Source: Hyphomicrobiales bacterium (GTDB taxonomy: Bacteria; Pseudomonadota; Alphaproteobacteria; Rhizobiales; Xanthobacteraceae). Taken from it: 64,000 nucleotides of DNA. This document shows positions 1 to 8,117 of this stretch, piece after piece. Each line of letters begins with the position of its first letter. Positions within the stretch are counted from its first letter, which is position 1. The stretch spans positions 1 to 64,000 of the forward strand of contig JAFKKH010000019.1 of assembly GCA_017305665.1 (NCBI GenBank), written 5' to 3'. The position numbers and the translations under genes are program-made. The notes beneath the pieces were generated by a model. It searched no databases, was not told the DNA's origin, and saw nothing but the letters and a program-made list of their open reading frames with translations.

Positions 1-172
1 CGATGGCTGCCGAGTCATTCCAGTCGCCGTCGACCAGTTCCACGCCCCGCTTCGCCCAGTCAGCTGCCTTCTCGCGATTGCGGACGAGCGCGCGTACTTT
101 CTTGCCGTGGCCCAACAGATGTTCTGCGGTTGCACCACCAACTTTTCCGGTGATTCCCGTGACTAAAAACAT
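1..172 (-). CDS. NmrA-like NAD(P)-binding reductase, N-terminal part only
   Basis: The - strand reads MFLVTGITGKVGGATAEHLL from an ATG at 172 and stays open to the window edge, giving 57 residues. GxTGxxG (residues 6-11) is the Rossmann nucleotide-binding loop of atypical short-chain dehydrogenases of the NmrA / SDR-a5 type, and the following RALVR is the usual second strand. The substrate cannot be told. It lies 46 bp downstream of the DoxX-like gene on the same strand, so the two are probably cotranscribed and perhaps controlled by the divergent LysR regulator. The catalytic half of the protein is outside the window. Confidence 0.8.
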   Translation of the reverse strand, partial: MFLVTGITGKVGGATAEHLLGHGKKVRALVRNREKAADWAKRGVELVDGDWNDSAAI

Positions 173-218
173 GTCTTTTCTCCTGATATTGACGGACAGA
201 GCACTGTCCCTGCTTGGT

Positions 219-650
219 TCAGCGGATGAGCGGTAGAAGGGCGCGGATACGGGGATCGCGCAGATAGAGGCCGCCCCACGTCATCGCGCCCAGAAGCAGG
301 GAGATGATTTCCGGCGGCGAGCCCAACTCACCGATGCGGACATGGGCGCAAATTGCGCCCCCCAGAAAGCCAGTCACCAGGATCGCGCCGAGAACGGCAG
401 TCGCCGGGATGGCGTAGAGGATCGCGCAGGCGAGAATGATCGGAGCCATGACACGGGTCAGTTCCATCGCGAACCCGGTTTCCTGCAACGTGCTCGCGAT
501 CTGTGCCGGCGCGAAAAGCTGGGTAGTGCCGTCGGCCACCAGAGCGACAACGACAGCCGCACTCATGATCCGGCTGATCCGGCCGGCCCACAGAGCGCGC
601 TGCAGGTTCATGGCTTCCGGCGCCTGATGAAGGTTCATAGTTTCGGACAT
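219..650 (-). CDS. DoxX-like small membrane protein
   Basis: A 143-residue integral membrane protein. After a polar N-terminus it has about four hydrophobic segments: near residues 28-45, 66-88, 90-110 (rich in Gly/Ala) and 116-130. The segment order and the GFLGGAICAHVRIGE stretch (residues 94-108) fit DoxX-like (DoxX_2) proteins, usually annotated only as a family. Later Met codons at residues 5 and 14 are possible starts. It faces a LysR regulator across 125 bp and is followed by an NmrA-like reductase. This layout is common for LysR-controlled stress or quinone/xenobiotic modules, but the function here is unknown. Confidence 0.75.
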   Translation of the reverse strand: MSETMNLHQAPEAMNLQRALWAGRISRIMSAAVVVALVADGTTQLFAPAQIASTLQETGFAMELTRVMAPIILACAILYAIPATAVLGAILVTGFLGGAICAHVRIGELGSPPEIISLLLGAMTWGGLYLRDPRIRALLPLIR

Positions 651-775
651 TTGGCGTTCTCCGAGAGGGTCACCTGTGTTCGAGGCCTCTTACTTACTGT
701 GCCTCCTGGATGTGATAAATGTCGGAAAAATGAACCAACTGTTCTCCGTAAGATGAACAATACGAAGGCCCGAAA

Positions 776-1681
776 ATGCAAAATCTCGAGCCCATCCTCA
801 TTTTCATAACGGTCGCGGACATGGGGAGCTTCACCCGTGCGGCCGATAGCCTGGGCATCCAAAAAGGGAGAGCTTCAACGGCGGTCCGGAAGCTGGAAGA
901 AGATGTCGGTGTCAGGCTTCTGCACCGGACGACGCGCAGCGTGCAATTGACGGAAGACGGACGCGTATTTCACGCGCGTGCCCGCGATCTGCTTGCCGAA
1001 GTCGATGACCTACATTCGATGTTCGCCGGTGATCGCGTGGCGCTTCGTGGACGCTTACGGGTCGATCTTCCGACCGAGGTGGCGCGCTCGACGATCGTAC
1101 CGGCCTTGCCGGATTTCATGACGACTCACCCCGAGTTGGAATTGGAGGTGTCGAGTACGGATCGGCAAGTCGATCTGGTTCAAGAAGGGTTCGACTGTGT
1201 ATTGCGTCTTGGTCCCATCAGGGACGAGACGCTGATCGCCCGCCCGCTGGGCCTGTTGCGCATGGTCAACGCCGCCAGTCCCGCCTATCTGGCGCGCCGT
1301 GGCGTTCCTCGATCGCTCGAAGATCTCCAACGTCAGGAACATCGGACAATTCATTTTTCGACGATGCTGGGCGGAAGACCGATCGGATGGGAATATCCGG
1401 ACGGCGACAGCTACGCGACGCTTCAGTTGCCAGGCGCGTTGCATGTCAACAGTGCACAGACCTACGAAGCCGCTGCCCTCGCCGGCCTTGGCCTGATTCA
1501 GGCGCCACTGTTGGGGATCGGCCGATACTTAGAGAGTGGGGAGCTAGTGGAGGTCATGCCCGAATTTCGTCGCCGGTCGCTCCCGGTGTCACTCGTCGTC
1601 GCACATCGAAGCAATCTGTCGCGCCGCGTCCGCGCATTCATGAAATGGATCGAAGAGGTGCTGAAGCCGTATCTGGAGTAG
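776..1681 (+). CDS. LysR-family transcriptional regulator
   Basis: 301 residues, normal family length. The N-terminal winged helix (residues 1-60) reads FITVADMGSFTRAADSLGI and VRKLEEDVGVRLLHRTTRSV, the classic LysR helix-turn-helix. Residues 90-295 form the periplasmic-binding-like effector domain (VDLP, FDCVLRLGPI). The start at 776 has GAAGG about 9 nt upstream. It is divergent from the DoxX-like and NmrA-like genes, which are its probable targets by the usual LysR geometry. The ligand is unknown; the sequence is of the CrgA/DmlR-like subgroup (AAASPAYLARRG-like text). Confidence 0.92.
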   Translation: MQNLEPILIFITVADMGSFTRAADSLGIQKGRASTAVRKLEEDVGVRLLHRTTRSVQLTEDGRVFHARARDLLAEVDDLHSMFAGDRVALRGRLRVDLPTEVARSTIVPALPDFMTTHPELELEVSSTDRQVDLVQEGFDCVLRLGPIRDETLIARPLGLLRMVNAASPAYLARRGVPRSLEDLQRQEHRTIHFSTMLGGRPIGWEYPDGDSYATLQLPGALHVNSAQTYEAAALAGLGLIQAPLLGIGRYLESGELVEVMPEFRRRSLPVSLVVAHRSNLSRRVRAFMKWIEEVLKPYLE

Positions 1682-1772
1682 CGAGACGAAGCCCCCATCA
1701 GCAAGCGGCATAGAGCGCGCCAATTCTACGATCCGGCCACCGCCGGCGGTGTTGTGCGACGCTAGAGCTAGC

Positions 1773-1862
1773 TGGCGGAAGGGGTGGGATTCGAACCCAC
1801 GGTACCCTTGCAGGCACGCCGGTTTTCAAGACCGGTGCCTTAAACCACTCGGCCACCCTTCC
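1773..1862 (-). tRNA. tRNA-Ser (UGA)
   Basis: A 90-nt tRNA read on the - strand: GGAAGGGTGGCCGAGTGG at the 5' end, long variable arm typical of class II tRNAs, T-loop GGTTCGAATCC, and 3' end with encoded CCA. The anticodon stem ACCGGT/ACCGGC encloses loop CTTGAAA, giving anticodon TGA, which reads UCA/UCG serine codons. Confidence 0.97.
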
Positions 1863-1955
1863 GTCCGGAATTTCGACCGCTTAGCGCAGGCCCGGTTCGA
1901 ACGCAATGCGCCCCTGGTCGGGTCGAACGAGCCCCAGTCGTCGATGAGGGAGTCC

Positions 1956-2282
1956 TCAGTCGGGGATCCGGACGAGCGTCGCCTCGAAGAGCAATTCGGG
2001 AAGTTGTTTTGCGAAGCCGGAGCAGGATGCGGTGATGCCGGCGGTCGACTTTCCCTCCAGGCGGATGTCGACTTCATCAAGCCCGAAAACCGATGGTTCT
2101 CCCGCCGTATGGCGCCAAGTGCTGACGTTCGCCTTGAACTGATCGCCATCCTCCTCGAACGAACCGCTATAGCCGAGCATGGCGTCGCCACCGGAAACAT
2201 GTCCGTCGCGCAGCGTGACAGTACCCATGCCTTCGCCGCGCGGTGTGCGGTACCAAACCGAATACTGGCCGTTCTGGAGCAT
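1956..2282 (-). CDS. GrlR-like small regulatory protein
   Basis: 108 residues, probably cytoplasmic beta-sandwich. The pattern MLQNGQYSVWYRTPRGEGMG, then GTVTLRDGHVSGGDAMLGYSG, matches the GrlR family (small lipocalin-like proteins named after the negative regulator of the LEE type III secretion locus). In enterics GrlR sequesters the activator GrlA. No GrlA-like or type III gene is visible here, so the partner is unknown and the family name should not be taken as function. It stands alone beside tRNA-Ser with its own upstream region. Confidence 0.7.
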   Translation of the reverse strand: MLQNGQYSVWYRTPRGEGMGTVTLRDGHVSGGDAMLGYSGSFEEDGDQFKANVSTWRHTAGEPSVFGLDEVDIRLEGKSTAGITASCSGFAKQLPELLFEATLVRIPD

Positions 2283-2619
2283 GGGCTGCGCCTCGCGTTG
2301 AGGTCGTCGGATTTGTGCGGTGGAGAAGGAGAGGTTGCCACGAAGGTTATCTTCGATTGCGTGTCCTTGGAGCCCTTCAACACGTCCTGATTGTCACAAA
2401 AAACCCCATCGAGCCATCCGCGGCGCGGTGAAGCGGTTAGCGGGACGTAAAGAACCCAAAGTAAAGCGGGCACTCGCCTCGTATTGATGTTTCATTAGGT
2501 CGACCGCGATAAAATCCGATCCGATTGGGGCAGCATTTTTCCGCAGGACGGAGAGCGCACTCTCTCGGCTCGCGACGGTGCTTGAACCGCAGAAGCGTGA
2601 CAGACAGCCGTGATCCGGA
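2283..2619. other. Intergenic region, no gene recognised
   Basis: 337 bp between the divergent GrlR-like and PilZ genes. Open frames here have no recognisable protein content. It must hold both promoters; I see no clear repeat, RNA or terminator. Confidence 0.5.
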
Positions 2620-2904
2620 ATGGACGATCGCCGCAAACATCCGCGTATCGAGACCGAGGAGCCGGCTTACATTTCGGTGGACGGATCGAGCACGCGATGC
2701 CGGCTAGTGAATATCTCCGAGAAGGGGGCGGCCGTTGAGGTCCCTGACCCAGCCTACGTGCCGTCGCATTTCCAGTTGATGACCGAAAAGGACCGTGTGA
2801 TCCGGAATTGCCGCCTGATCTGGATCAAGCAAAACCGGATCGGAATCGCATTCGATGAGGTTCGTCCCGGTGCACATCCAGCCCGGCCGAATGGCAACGT
2901 TTGA
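2620..2904 (+). CDS. PilZ-domain protein
   Basis: 94 residues, a stand-alone PilZ domain. It begins MDDRRKHPRIETEEPAYI, where the RxxxR motif (RRKHPR, residues 4-9) and the later NISEKGA segment (N/DxSxxG, residues 31-37) are the two c-di-GMP-contacting elements of the family. The second half is a beta strand series (CRLIWIKQNRIGIAF). Such single-domain PilZ proteins are abundant in Bradyrhizobium-type genomes and are presumed c-di-GMP receptors. The ribosome-binding site is weak. No neighbour indicates which process it controls. Confidence 0.88.
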   Translation: MDDRRKHPRIETEEPAYISVDGSSTRCRLVNISEKGAAVEVPDPAYVPSHFQLMTEKDRVIRNCRLIWIKQNRIGIAFDEVRPGAHPARPNGNV

Positions 2905-3022
2905 TTTACCACCGTTCTGCTGGCAGCCGGTTCTCCCCATTTTCGCCGTGTTCGCACTGAGATATGTTCACGACTTGGTACGGATGTGGGCCGTATCATG
3001 GTGATCGGCGGCGCGATGCATC

Positions 3023-3994
3023 ATGCCACGCTGCTGGGGAATGGAATTGGGGCGCATGGGGAAACCAGGCTCAGATCGAATCGGCCGGGCCGCACGCGCT
3101 GTGACAGCCGTCGGCGTATGTCTGCTGCTGGCCAACTGTGCCTCGTCAGGGAAATTCAGCCGAATCGATCCGAAATATGGTGTTTCCAGCAGCCCTCGCG
3201 TGGTTGGCTTCGGCGAACCTGTGCCGAAAGGCGGCGGGACCTATCGCGTTGGCAAACCTTATATGGTCGGTGGCCGGCTCTACGTGCCCGAGGAAAACAA
3301 GCATTATCGCGCCGAGGGCCTGGCGTCGTGGTACGGCGACGACTTCCATGGTCGCTTGACGGCCAATGGCGAAGTCTTCGACATGACCTCCCTGACCGCG
3401 GCCCATCCGACAATGCCGCTGCCGTCCTACGCGCGGGTCACGAATCTGAGCAACGGCCGGTCGCTGATCGTTCGCGTCAATGATCGCGGTCCCTATCATG
3501 GCAACCGGCTCATCGACGTTTCCAACCGGGCGGCCGAGTTGTTGAAATTCAAGCGCAATGGTGTTGCGCGGGTGCGGGTCGAATACGTTGGACGCGCGCC
3601 GCTCGAGGGGTCGGACGACCGGCAACTGTTGGCGACGCTGCGAACGGGCGAGCCGGCGCCATCGCCATCGGCCGTCAGGATTGCATCGGCGCGACCGTTC
3701 GTGCCTGAATTCGCTTCGTCGGGACATGCGATCCGCGGCGATATTCCGACGCCGGAAGGGCGGCCCTATACGCTCGGGCACACGTCGATGGACGTCGCCT
3801 CGATCAATGCGACCTCCGAGATGTCGGCCTCCAGCCGAGCCCGGCCGCATCCACAGCCGTCCGATAATCCGCGCGCGGTATCGTACAACACCAACGGTGA
3901 CTACGCCGCGCGCAACGTCAGCCCAGTCACGGCCTATGCGCCGGTTGACCGGCGCGGCCCCAGCGAACTGCTGTCAGGGCGAGGTCTTTATTAG
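3023..3994 (+). CDS. rlpA: RlpA-family septal-ring lytic transglycosylase, lipoprotein
   Basis: A lipoprotein with a lipobox LLANC (Cys39 from this start), followed by a double-psi beta-barrel: ASWYGDDFHGRLTANGEVFD, then MPLPSYARVTNLSNGRSLIV and RVNDRGPY, whose Asp is the catalytic residue in RlpA. RlpA cleaves glycan strands lacking stem peptides. The C-terminal 120 residues are low complexity and I see no clear SPOR domain. The start is uncertain: ATGs at 3041 and 3056 would also leave a good signal peptide. The stop overlaps that of the convergent hydrolase by 4 bp. Confidence 0.85.
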   Translation: MPRCWGMELGRMGKPGSDRIGRAARAVTAVGVCLLLANCASSGKFSRIDPKYGVSSSPRVVGFGEPVPKGGGTYRVGKPYMVGGRLYVPEENKHYRAEGLASWYGDDFHGRLTANGEVFDMTSLTAAHPTMPLPSYARVTNLSNGRSLIVRVNDRGPYHGNRLIDVSNRAAELLKFKRNGVARVRVEYVGRAPLEGSDDRQLLATLRTGEPAPSPSAVRIASARPFVPEFASSGHAIRGDIPTPEGRPYTLGHTSMDVASINATSEMSASSRARPHPQPSDNPRAVSYNTNGDYAARNVSPVTAYAPVDRRGPSELLSGRGLY

Positions 3995-4953
3995 GCAGCC
4001 GAAGCTTTTCCGACCTGTTTGAGAAATGCGATCAGCGCTGCATTGACCTCAGCGGGACGCTCCTGCTGAATCCAGTGCCCGGCGCCTTCGATGATCAGCT
4101 TTCGGGTGAGGTTGGGCACCACACGCTCCATGTCACCGACACGCTTGGCACCGATCAGGCCGGTGATCACGGAATCCTTCGAACCCGCGATGAACAGCGC
4201 CGGCTGATGAATCTGCGCGCCGTGCCAGGGCGTGGTCAGCTCCCAGTTGCGATCGATGTTACGATACCAGTTGAAGCCTCCGCGAAAGCCGGACGCCCGA
4301 TATGTTTCAACAAAATGGGCGAGTTCGTCCTCACCGATCCAGTCCGGCAGAATGCGTGGGACCGAGGGATCGCCCAAAAAGCCCTTGCCCGCCTCGACGA
4401 ACAGGGACGCCGCCGGATCGGTGAAGCCGCGGCCGACGATCGCCCGCATCGAGAAGGCGACATCGCGCTCGAACTCGCGTTCTGCGACGCCCGGCGTCTG
4501 AAAATACTGCCAGTAGAAATTGGTGATGCCGTTCTTGCGCAGCGTTTCCAGCGGCCGTTCGCGGCCGCGCAGGGGCGGCGGAACGCTCAGGCCCGCGACG
4601 GCGGTGAAGATATCCGGCCGGAACATGGCGCTGTGCCACGCGACGGGCGCACCCCAGTCGTGGCCGACGATCACTGCCTGCTTTTCGCCGAGGGCGTCGA
4701 CCAGCGCGACCATGTCGCCGACGGTGTCGAAGATGCTGTAGGCCGCGATATCGGCGGGCGCGGTGGTGCGGCCAAAGCCCCGCATGTCCGGCGCCACCAC
4801 ATGAAAGCCGGCGTCGGCAATGGCCGGGATCTGGTGTCGCCATGAATAGGACAGTTCCGGCCAGCCATGACACAGGATCACCAGCGGCCCCTGACCCTGC
4901 TCGCGGACAAAGAGGTCTATTCCATTGGCGGAAATGGTCCGTGACGACTGCAT
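3991..4953 (-). CDS. Alpha/beta hydrolase, epoxide-hydrolase-like
   Basis: 320 residues. HGWPELSYSWRHQ (residues 29-41) carries the HGxP oxyanion motif of soluble epoxide hydrolases. GHDWGAPVAW has Asp as nucleophile rather than Ser, as in epoxide hydrolases and haloalkane dehalogenases. The cap holds tyrosines (YRASGFRGGFNWYRN) in the position of the epoxide-polarising pair, and GAGHWIQQERP gives the catalytic His. The natural substrate cannot be told. It is monocistronic, convergent with rlpA (4-bp overlap) and divergent from dacA. Confidence 0.9.
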   Translation of the reverse strand: MQSSRTISANGIDLFVREQGQGPLVILCHGWPELSYSWRHQIPAIADAGFHVVAPDMRGFGRTTAPADIAAYSIFDTVGDMVALVDALGEKQAVIVGHDWGAPVAWHSAMFRPDIFTAVAGLSVPPPLRGRERPLETLRKNGITNFYWQYFQTPGVAEREFERDVAFSMRAIVGRGFTDPAASLFVEAGKGFLGDPSVPRILPDWIGEDELAHFVETYRASGFRGGFNWYRNIDRNWELTTPWHGAQIHQPALFIAGSKDSVITGLIGAKRVGDMERVVPNLTRKLIIEGAGHWIQQERPAEVNAALIAFLKQVGKASAA

Positions 4954-5094
4954 CGCTGTTCCGCCTTGTTTCGGAGGTGTGGTCTTGAGGAGGTCGCGGA
5001 CAGGATAAGGACACGCCGGATACCGCGCAATCGGGCGCCGCGTGTTGTTAGGGCTGGCCCCAACTGTTAGAACGCTTCATCCGGAACACAGTGC

Positions 5095-6348
5095 ATGACT
5101 GCCCGATTTTTCACGCCTGACAAACACCGAAGGCTCGCGTGGCGCGGCCTGATCGCCGTCGTTATCGCCCTTGCAGTCGGCATGAGCGGCATCGCGCTCG
5201 CTGCCAATAAAAGCGTGCAGGGAGCGCCGCCGGTCAAGAAGGATGAAGGCTACGAGACCGATGCGCCGACGGCTATTCTGATCGAAGCCAACAGCGGCAG
5301 CGTGCTGTTCGAGAAGAACGCCGACGAGTTGCGCGCGCCGTCCAGCATGATGAAGCTGATGACGGTCGAGGTGGTGTTCAACGCCATCAAGAAGGGCGAG
5401 ATCAAGCTCACCGACGAATACGTCATCAGCGAGAACACCTGGCGCAAGGGCGGTGCGCCGGCCGGCGGGTCGACCATGTTCGCCGCGATCCACAGCCGTA
5501 TTTCGGTCGACGATCTCCTGCACGGCGCAATCATCCAGAGCGGCAACGATTCCTGCATGGCGCTGGCGGAAGGCATCGCCGGCGGCGAGAGCGCGTTCGC
5601 GGAACGGATGACGGCGCGAGCGCGAGAATTGGGTATGACCCGCTCCACCTTCGCCAATTCCAATGGTCTGCCCGACCCCGGCAACAAGATGACGGTGCGC
5701 GAACTCTCGATGCTCGCCCGCCACATCATTCTGACGTATCCGGACTTCTATAAGCTGTTCGGCGAGCGCGAATTCACCTGGAACAAGATTCGCCAGTTCA
5801 ATCGCAATCCGCTGCTCGCGACCATGGAGGGAGCCGACGGTCTCAAGACCGGCTACACCAAGGAGGGCGGCTACGGCATGGTCGGCTCGGCCGTACAGAA
5901 CGGAACGCGGTTGATCGTCGTCGTCAACGGCCTGCCAAGTTCGGAGGAGCGCGCGGCGTCGGCCAAGAAACTCCTGGAATGGGGTTTCCGGAATTTCGAA
6001 GTTAGAACCCTGTTCGCGGCGAAACAGCCGATCGGCTACGCCAAGGTGTTCGGCGGGACCAGCGGTTCGGTTCAGGTCGCTGCATCGGAACCGGTTCAGG
6101 TCATGGTGCAGAAGAACGGCAATGACAAGCTGCTCGCCCGCATTGTCTACACTGGGCCGGTGCGCGCGCCGATTGCTGAGGGACAGCCGATCGGCGTCAT
6201 CCGGGTCTGGCGCGGCAAGGAAGTTGCCGTCGAGACGCCTATTCATGCCGCAGAGGCGGTCGGCGTCGGCTCGACCATGCGCCGTGCCATGGACGGAGCG
6301 CTCGAACTTGTCATCGGCGCGGTGCGCTCGGGCGCGGCGAGGCTTTGA
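5095..6348 (+). CDS. dacA: D-alanyl-D-alanine carboxypeptidase (penicillin-binding protein 5/6 type)
   Basis: 417 residues with an N-terminal signal peptide (hydrophobic residues about 17-36, cut near ALA). It has the three serine-DD-peptidase motifs: SxxK in PSSMMKLMT, SxN in IQSGNDSC, and KTG in GLKTGYTKEGG. The C-terminal part after about residue 290 fits the PBP5 C-terminal domain. It removes the terminal D-Ala of peptidoglycan pentapeptides in the periplasm. It heads a tight + strand operon: the stop TGA (6346-6348) overlaps the ATG of tmk by one base. Confidence 0.95.
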   Translation: MTARFFTPDKHRRLAWRGLIAVVIALAVGMSGIALAANKSVQGAPPVKKDEGYETDAPTAILIEANSGSVLFEKNADELRAPSSMMKLMTVEVVFNAIKKGEIKLTDEYVISENTWRKGGAPAGGSTMFAAIHSRISVDDLLHGAIIQSGNDSCMALAEGIAGGESAFAERMTARARELGMTRSTFANSNGLPDPGNKMTVRELSMLARHIILTYPDFYKLFGEREFTWNKIRQFNRNPLLATMEGADGLKTGYTKEGGYGMVGSAVQNGTRLIVVVNGLPSSEERAASAKKLLEWGFRNFEVRTLFAAKQPIGYAKVFGGTSGSVQVAASEPVQVMVQKNGNDKLLARIVYTGPVRAPIAEGQPIGVIRVWRGKEVAVETPIHAAEAVGVGSTMRRAMDGALELVIGAVRSGAARL

Positions 6349-7034
6349 TGACCGAGGCAGCGCAAAAGGACAACCCGCTGCGCGGGCGGTTCATCACCTT
6401 CGAGGGCGGCGAGGGCTCCGGCAAATCGACCCAGATCAAGATTCTCGCCGACCGCCTCAACGCGGCGAAGCTGCGCGCGATCGTGACCCGTGAGCCCGGC
6501 GGATCGCCCGGCGCCGAAATCATTCGCCACCTCGTGCTGTCGGGCATGGGAAAACTGCTCGGCGCCGATGCCGAAACCCTGCTGTTCGCAGCCGCGCGTG
6601 ACGATCACGTTCACGCGGTCATCAAGCCGGCGCTGGAGCAGGGCATCTGGGTGCTGTGCGACCGGTTTGCGGATTCCACCCGCGCCTATCAAGGCCGGCT
6701 GGGCGACGTCCTGCCGGGCGTCCTCAACGCGATGGAGCGCGTGACCATCGGCGATCTCAAACCCGACCTGACCGTGATCCTCGACATCCCCGTCGAAATG
6801 GGGATGCAGCGCGCCGCCACCCGTCGTGGAAGTGGCGCGCCTGACAGGTTCGAAGCCGAGGACGTCGCATTTCACCAGAAGCTGCGCGAGGCCTATCGGG
6901 AAATCGCCACCAGCGACCCGGAGCGCTGCGTGCTGATCGACGCCAACGCCGACGCGGACACCGTTGCCGCGAAGGTCTGGACGGCACTACGCGATCGCGT
7001 GCTGACCAAAACAAAGGAAGTCACACGCGCATGA
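6348..7034 (+). CDS. tmk: Thymidylate kinase
   Basis: 228 residues, normal size. The P-loop FEGGEGSGKST lies at about residues 16-26, and TREPGG (dTMP binding) and DRFADSTRAYQG follow at the positions seen in bacterial dTMP kinases. It phosphorylates dTMP to dTDP for DNA synthesis. I use the ATG at 6348, which overlaps the dacA stop by one base; a TTG at 6345 is the alternative. Its stop overlaps the holB start (ATGA, 7031-7034), so the genes are translationally coupled. Confidence 0.96.
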   Translation: MTEAAQKDNPLRGRFITFEGGEGSGKSTQIKILADRLNAAKLRAIVTREPGGSPGAEIIRHLVLSGMGKLLGADAETLLFAAARDDHVHAVIKPALEQGIWVLCDRFADSTRAYQGRLGDVLPGVLNAMERVTIGDLKPDLTVILDIPVEMGMQRAATRRGSGAPDRFEAEDVAFHQKLREAYREIATSDPERCVLIDANADADTVAAKVWTALRDRVLTKTKEVTRA

Positions 7035-8063
7035 GCCGCTCGACGCCAGCGGAGCTATCCATTCCGCATCCGCGCGAAACCACCGCGTTCTTCGGTCATG
7101 GCGAGGCGGAACGAACATTGCTGGACGCTTATCGCAGCGGCCGCATTCCGCATGCCTGGCTGATGCGCGCAGGGCATCGGCAAGGCGACACTGGCCTATC
7201 GAATGGCACGGTTTGTCCTGGCCCATGGCGATCCCGCCGCGCCTATAGTGCAGAAGGCAGAGACGCTCGAACTCGATCCGTCGCATCCGGTTGCCCGCCA
7301 TGTCGCGGCCGATACCCATGGCGGCCTGCTGACGCTTGAGCGGACGGCCAACGACAAAGGTGTCATGCGCACGGTCATCAGCGTCGAGCAGACCCGCGAG
7401 ACTATCGCCTTCTTCGGTTCGACGGCGGCCGTCGATGGCTGGCGGGTGTGCATCGTCGATACTGTCGACGAACTCAACCCCAACGCTGCCAACGCGCTGC
7501 TCAAGGTGCTCGAAGAGCCGCCGCGCCGCTCGCTGTTTCTTCTCGTCAGCCACGCGCCGGCCCGTGTGCTGCCGACGATCCAGTCGCGCTGCCGGAAACT
7601 CGCGCTGCGGCCGCTCGCAACCGACGATGTCATTCAAGCTGCGGCGCAGGCCGCGCAGATGTCATCGAACGACACCTCCTTGCAGGAAGCGGCCGACGCT
7701 GCCGAGGGAAGCGTGGCACGAACGCTGGCGCTAGTTAGCGGCGGCGCGCTCAAGCTGCATCAACGGACGGCTGCGCTGCTGGACAATCTTCCGCAGGTCG
7801 ATCCCCGCGAACTTCATGCGCTGGGCGATGCGCTCGGCGGCAGCGACCGCGCGGCGCTCGGTGCGTTCGTCGACAGCGTCGATCGCTGGATCGGCGAGCG
7901 TCTCCGGACTGGCGATGCCAATGCCAATCTTCCGCGCCTTGCACGGCTCGCGGAGGTATGGGAAAAGATCGGCAACGCTGCGCGCGAGACGGAAACCTAT
8001 AATCTCGAGCGAAAACCGCTGGTTTTCTCGGTGTTCGGGCTTCTTGCAGAAGCAACGCGATAA
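7031..8063 (+). pseudogene. holB: DNA polymerase III delta' subunit, frameshifted
   Basis: The 5' part (from ATG 7031) reads MSRSTPAELS...FFGHGEAERTLLDAYRSGRIPHAWL, the normal start of alphaproteobacterial delta'. The frame then breaks near 7162-7170 and the rest continues in another frame as QGIGKATLAYRMARFVLAH and on to 8063. Later text DTVDELNPNAANALLKVLEEPP and SQSRC-like IQSRCRKL is typical clamp-loader AAA+. Relative to the family, about five bases appear lost where the P-loop should begin (xxGGPQGIGK). The joined length (about 344 residues) is right for HolB. The gene is essential in bacteria, so an assembly error or an internal start at 7203 must be considered. Confidence 0.85.
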
Positions 8064-8117
8064 AGCACTCCGCCCGATGCTCATTCTCGATCGTCCAGCC
8101 TGAATCATAAGGAATTT

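Noticed and set aside
1773-1862. Integrated element at tRNA-Ser
   Set aside because: No integrase, no repeated tRNA 3' end and no change in gene type on either side.
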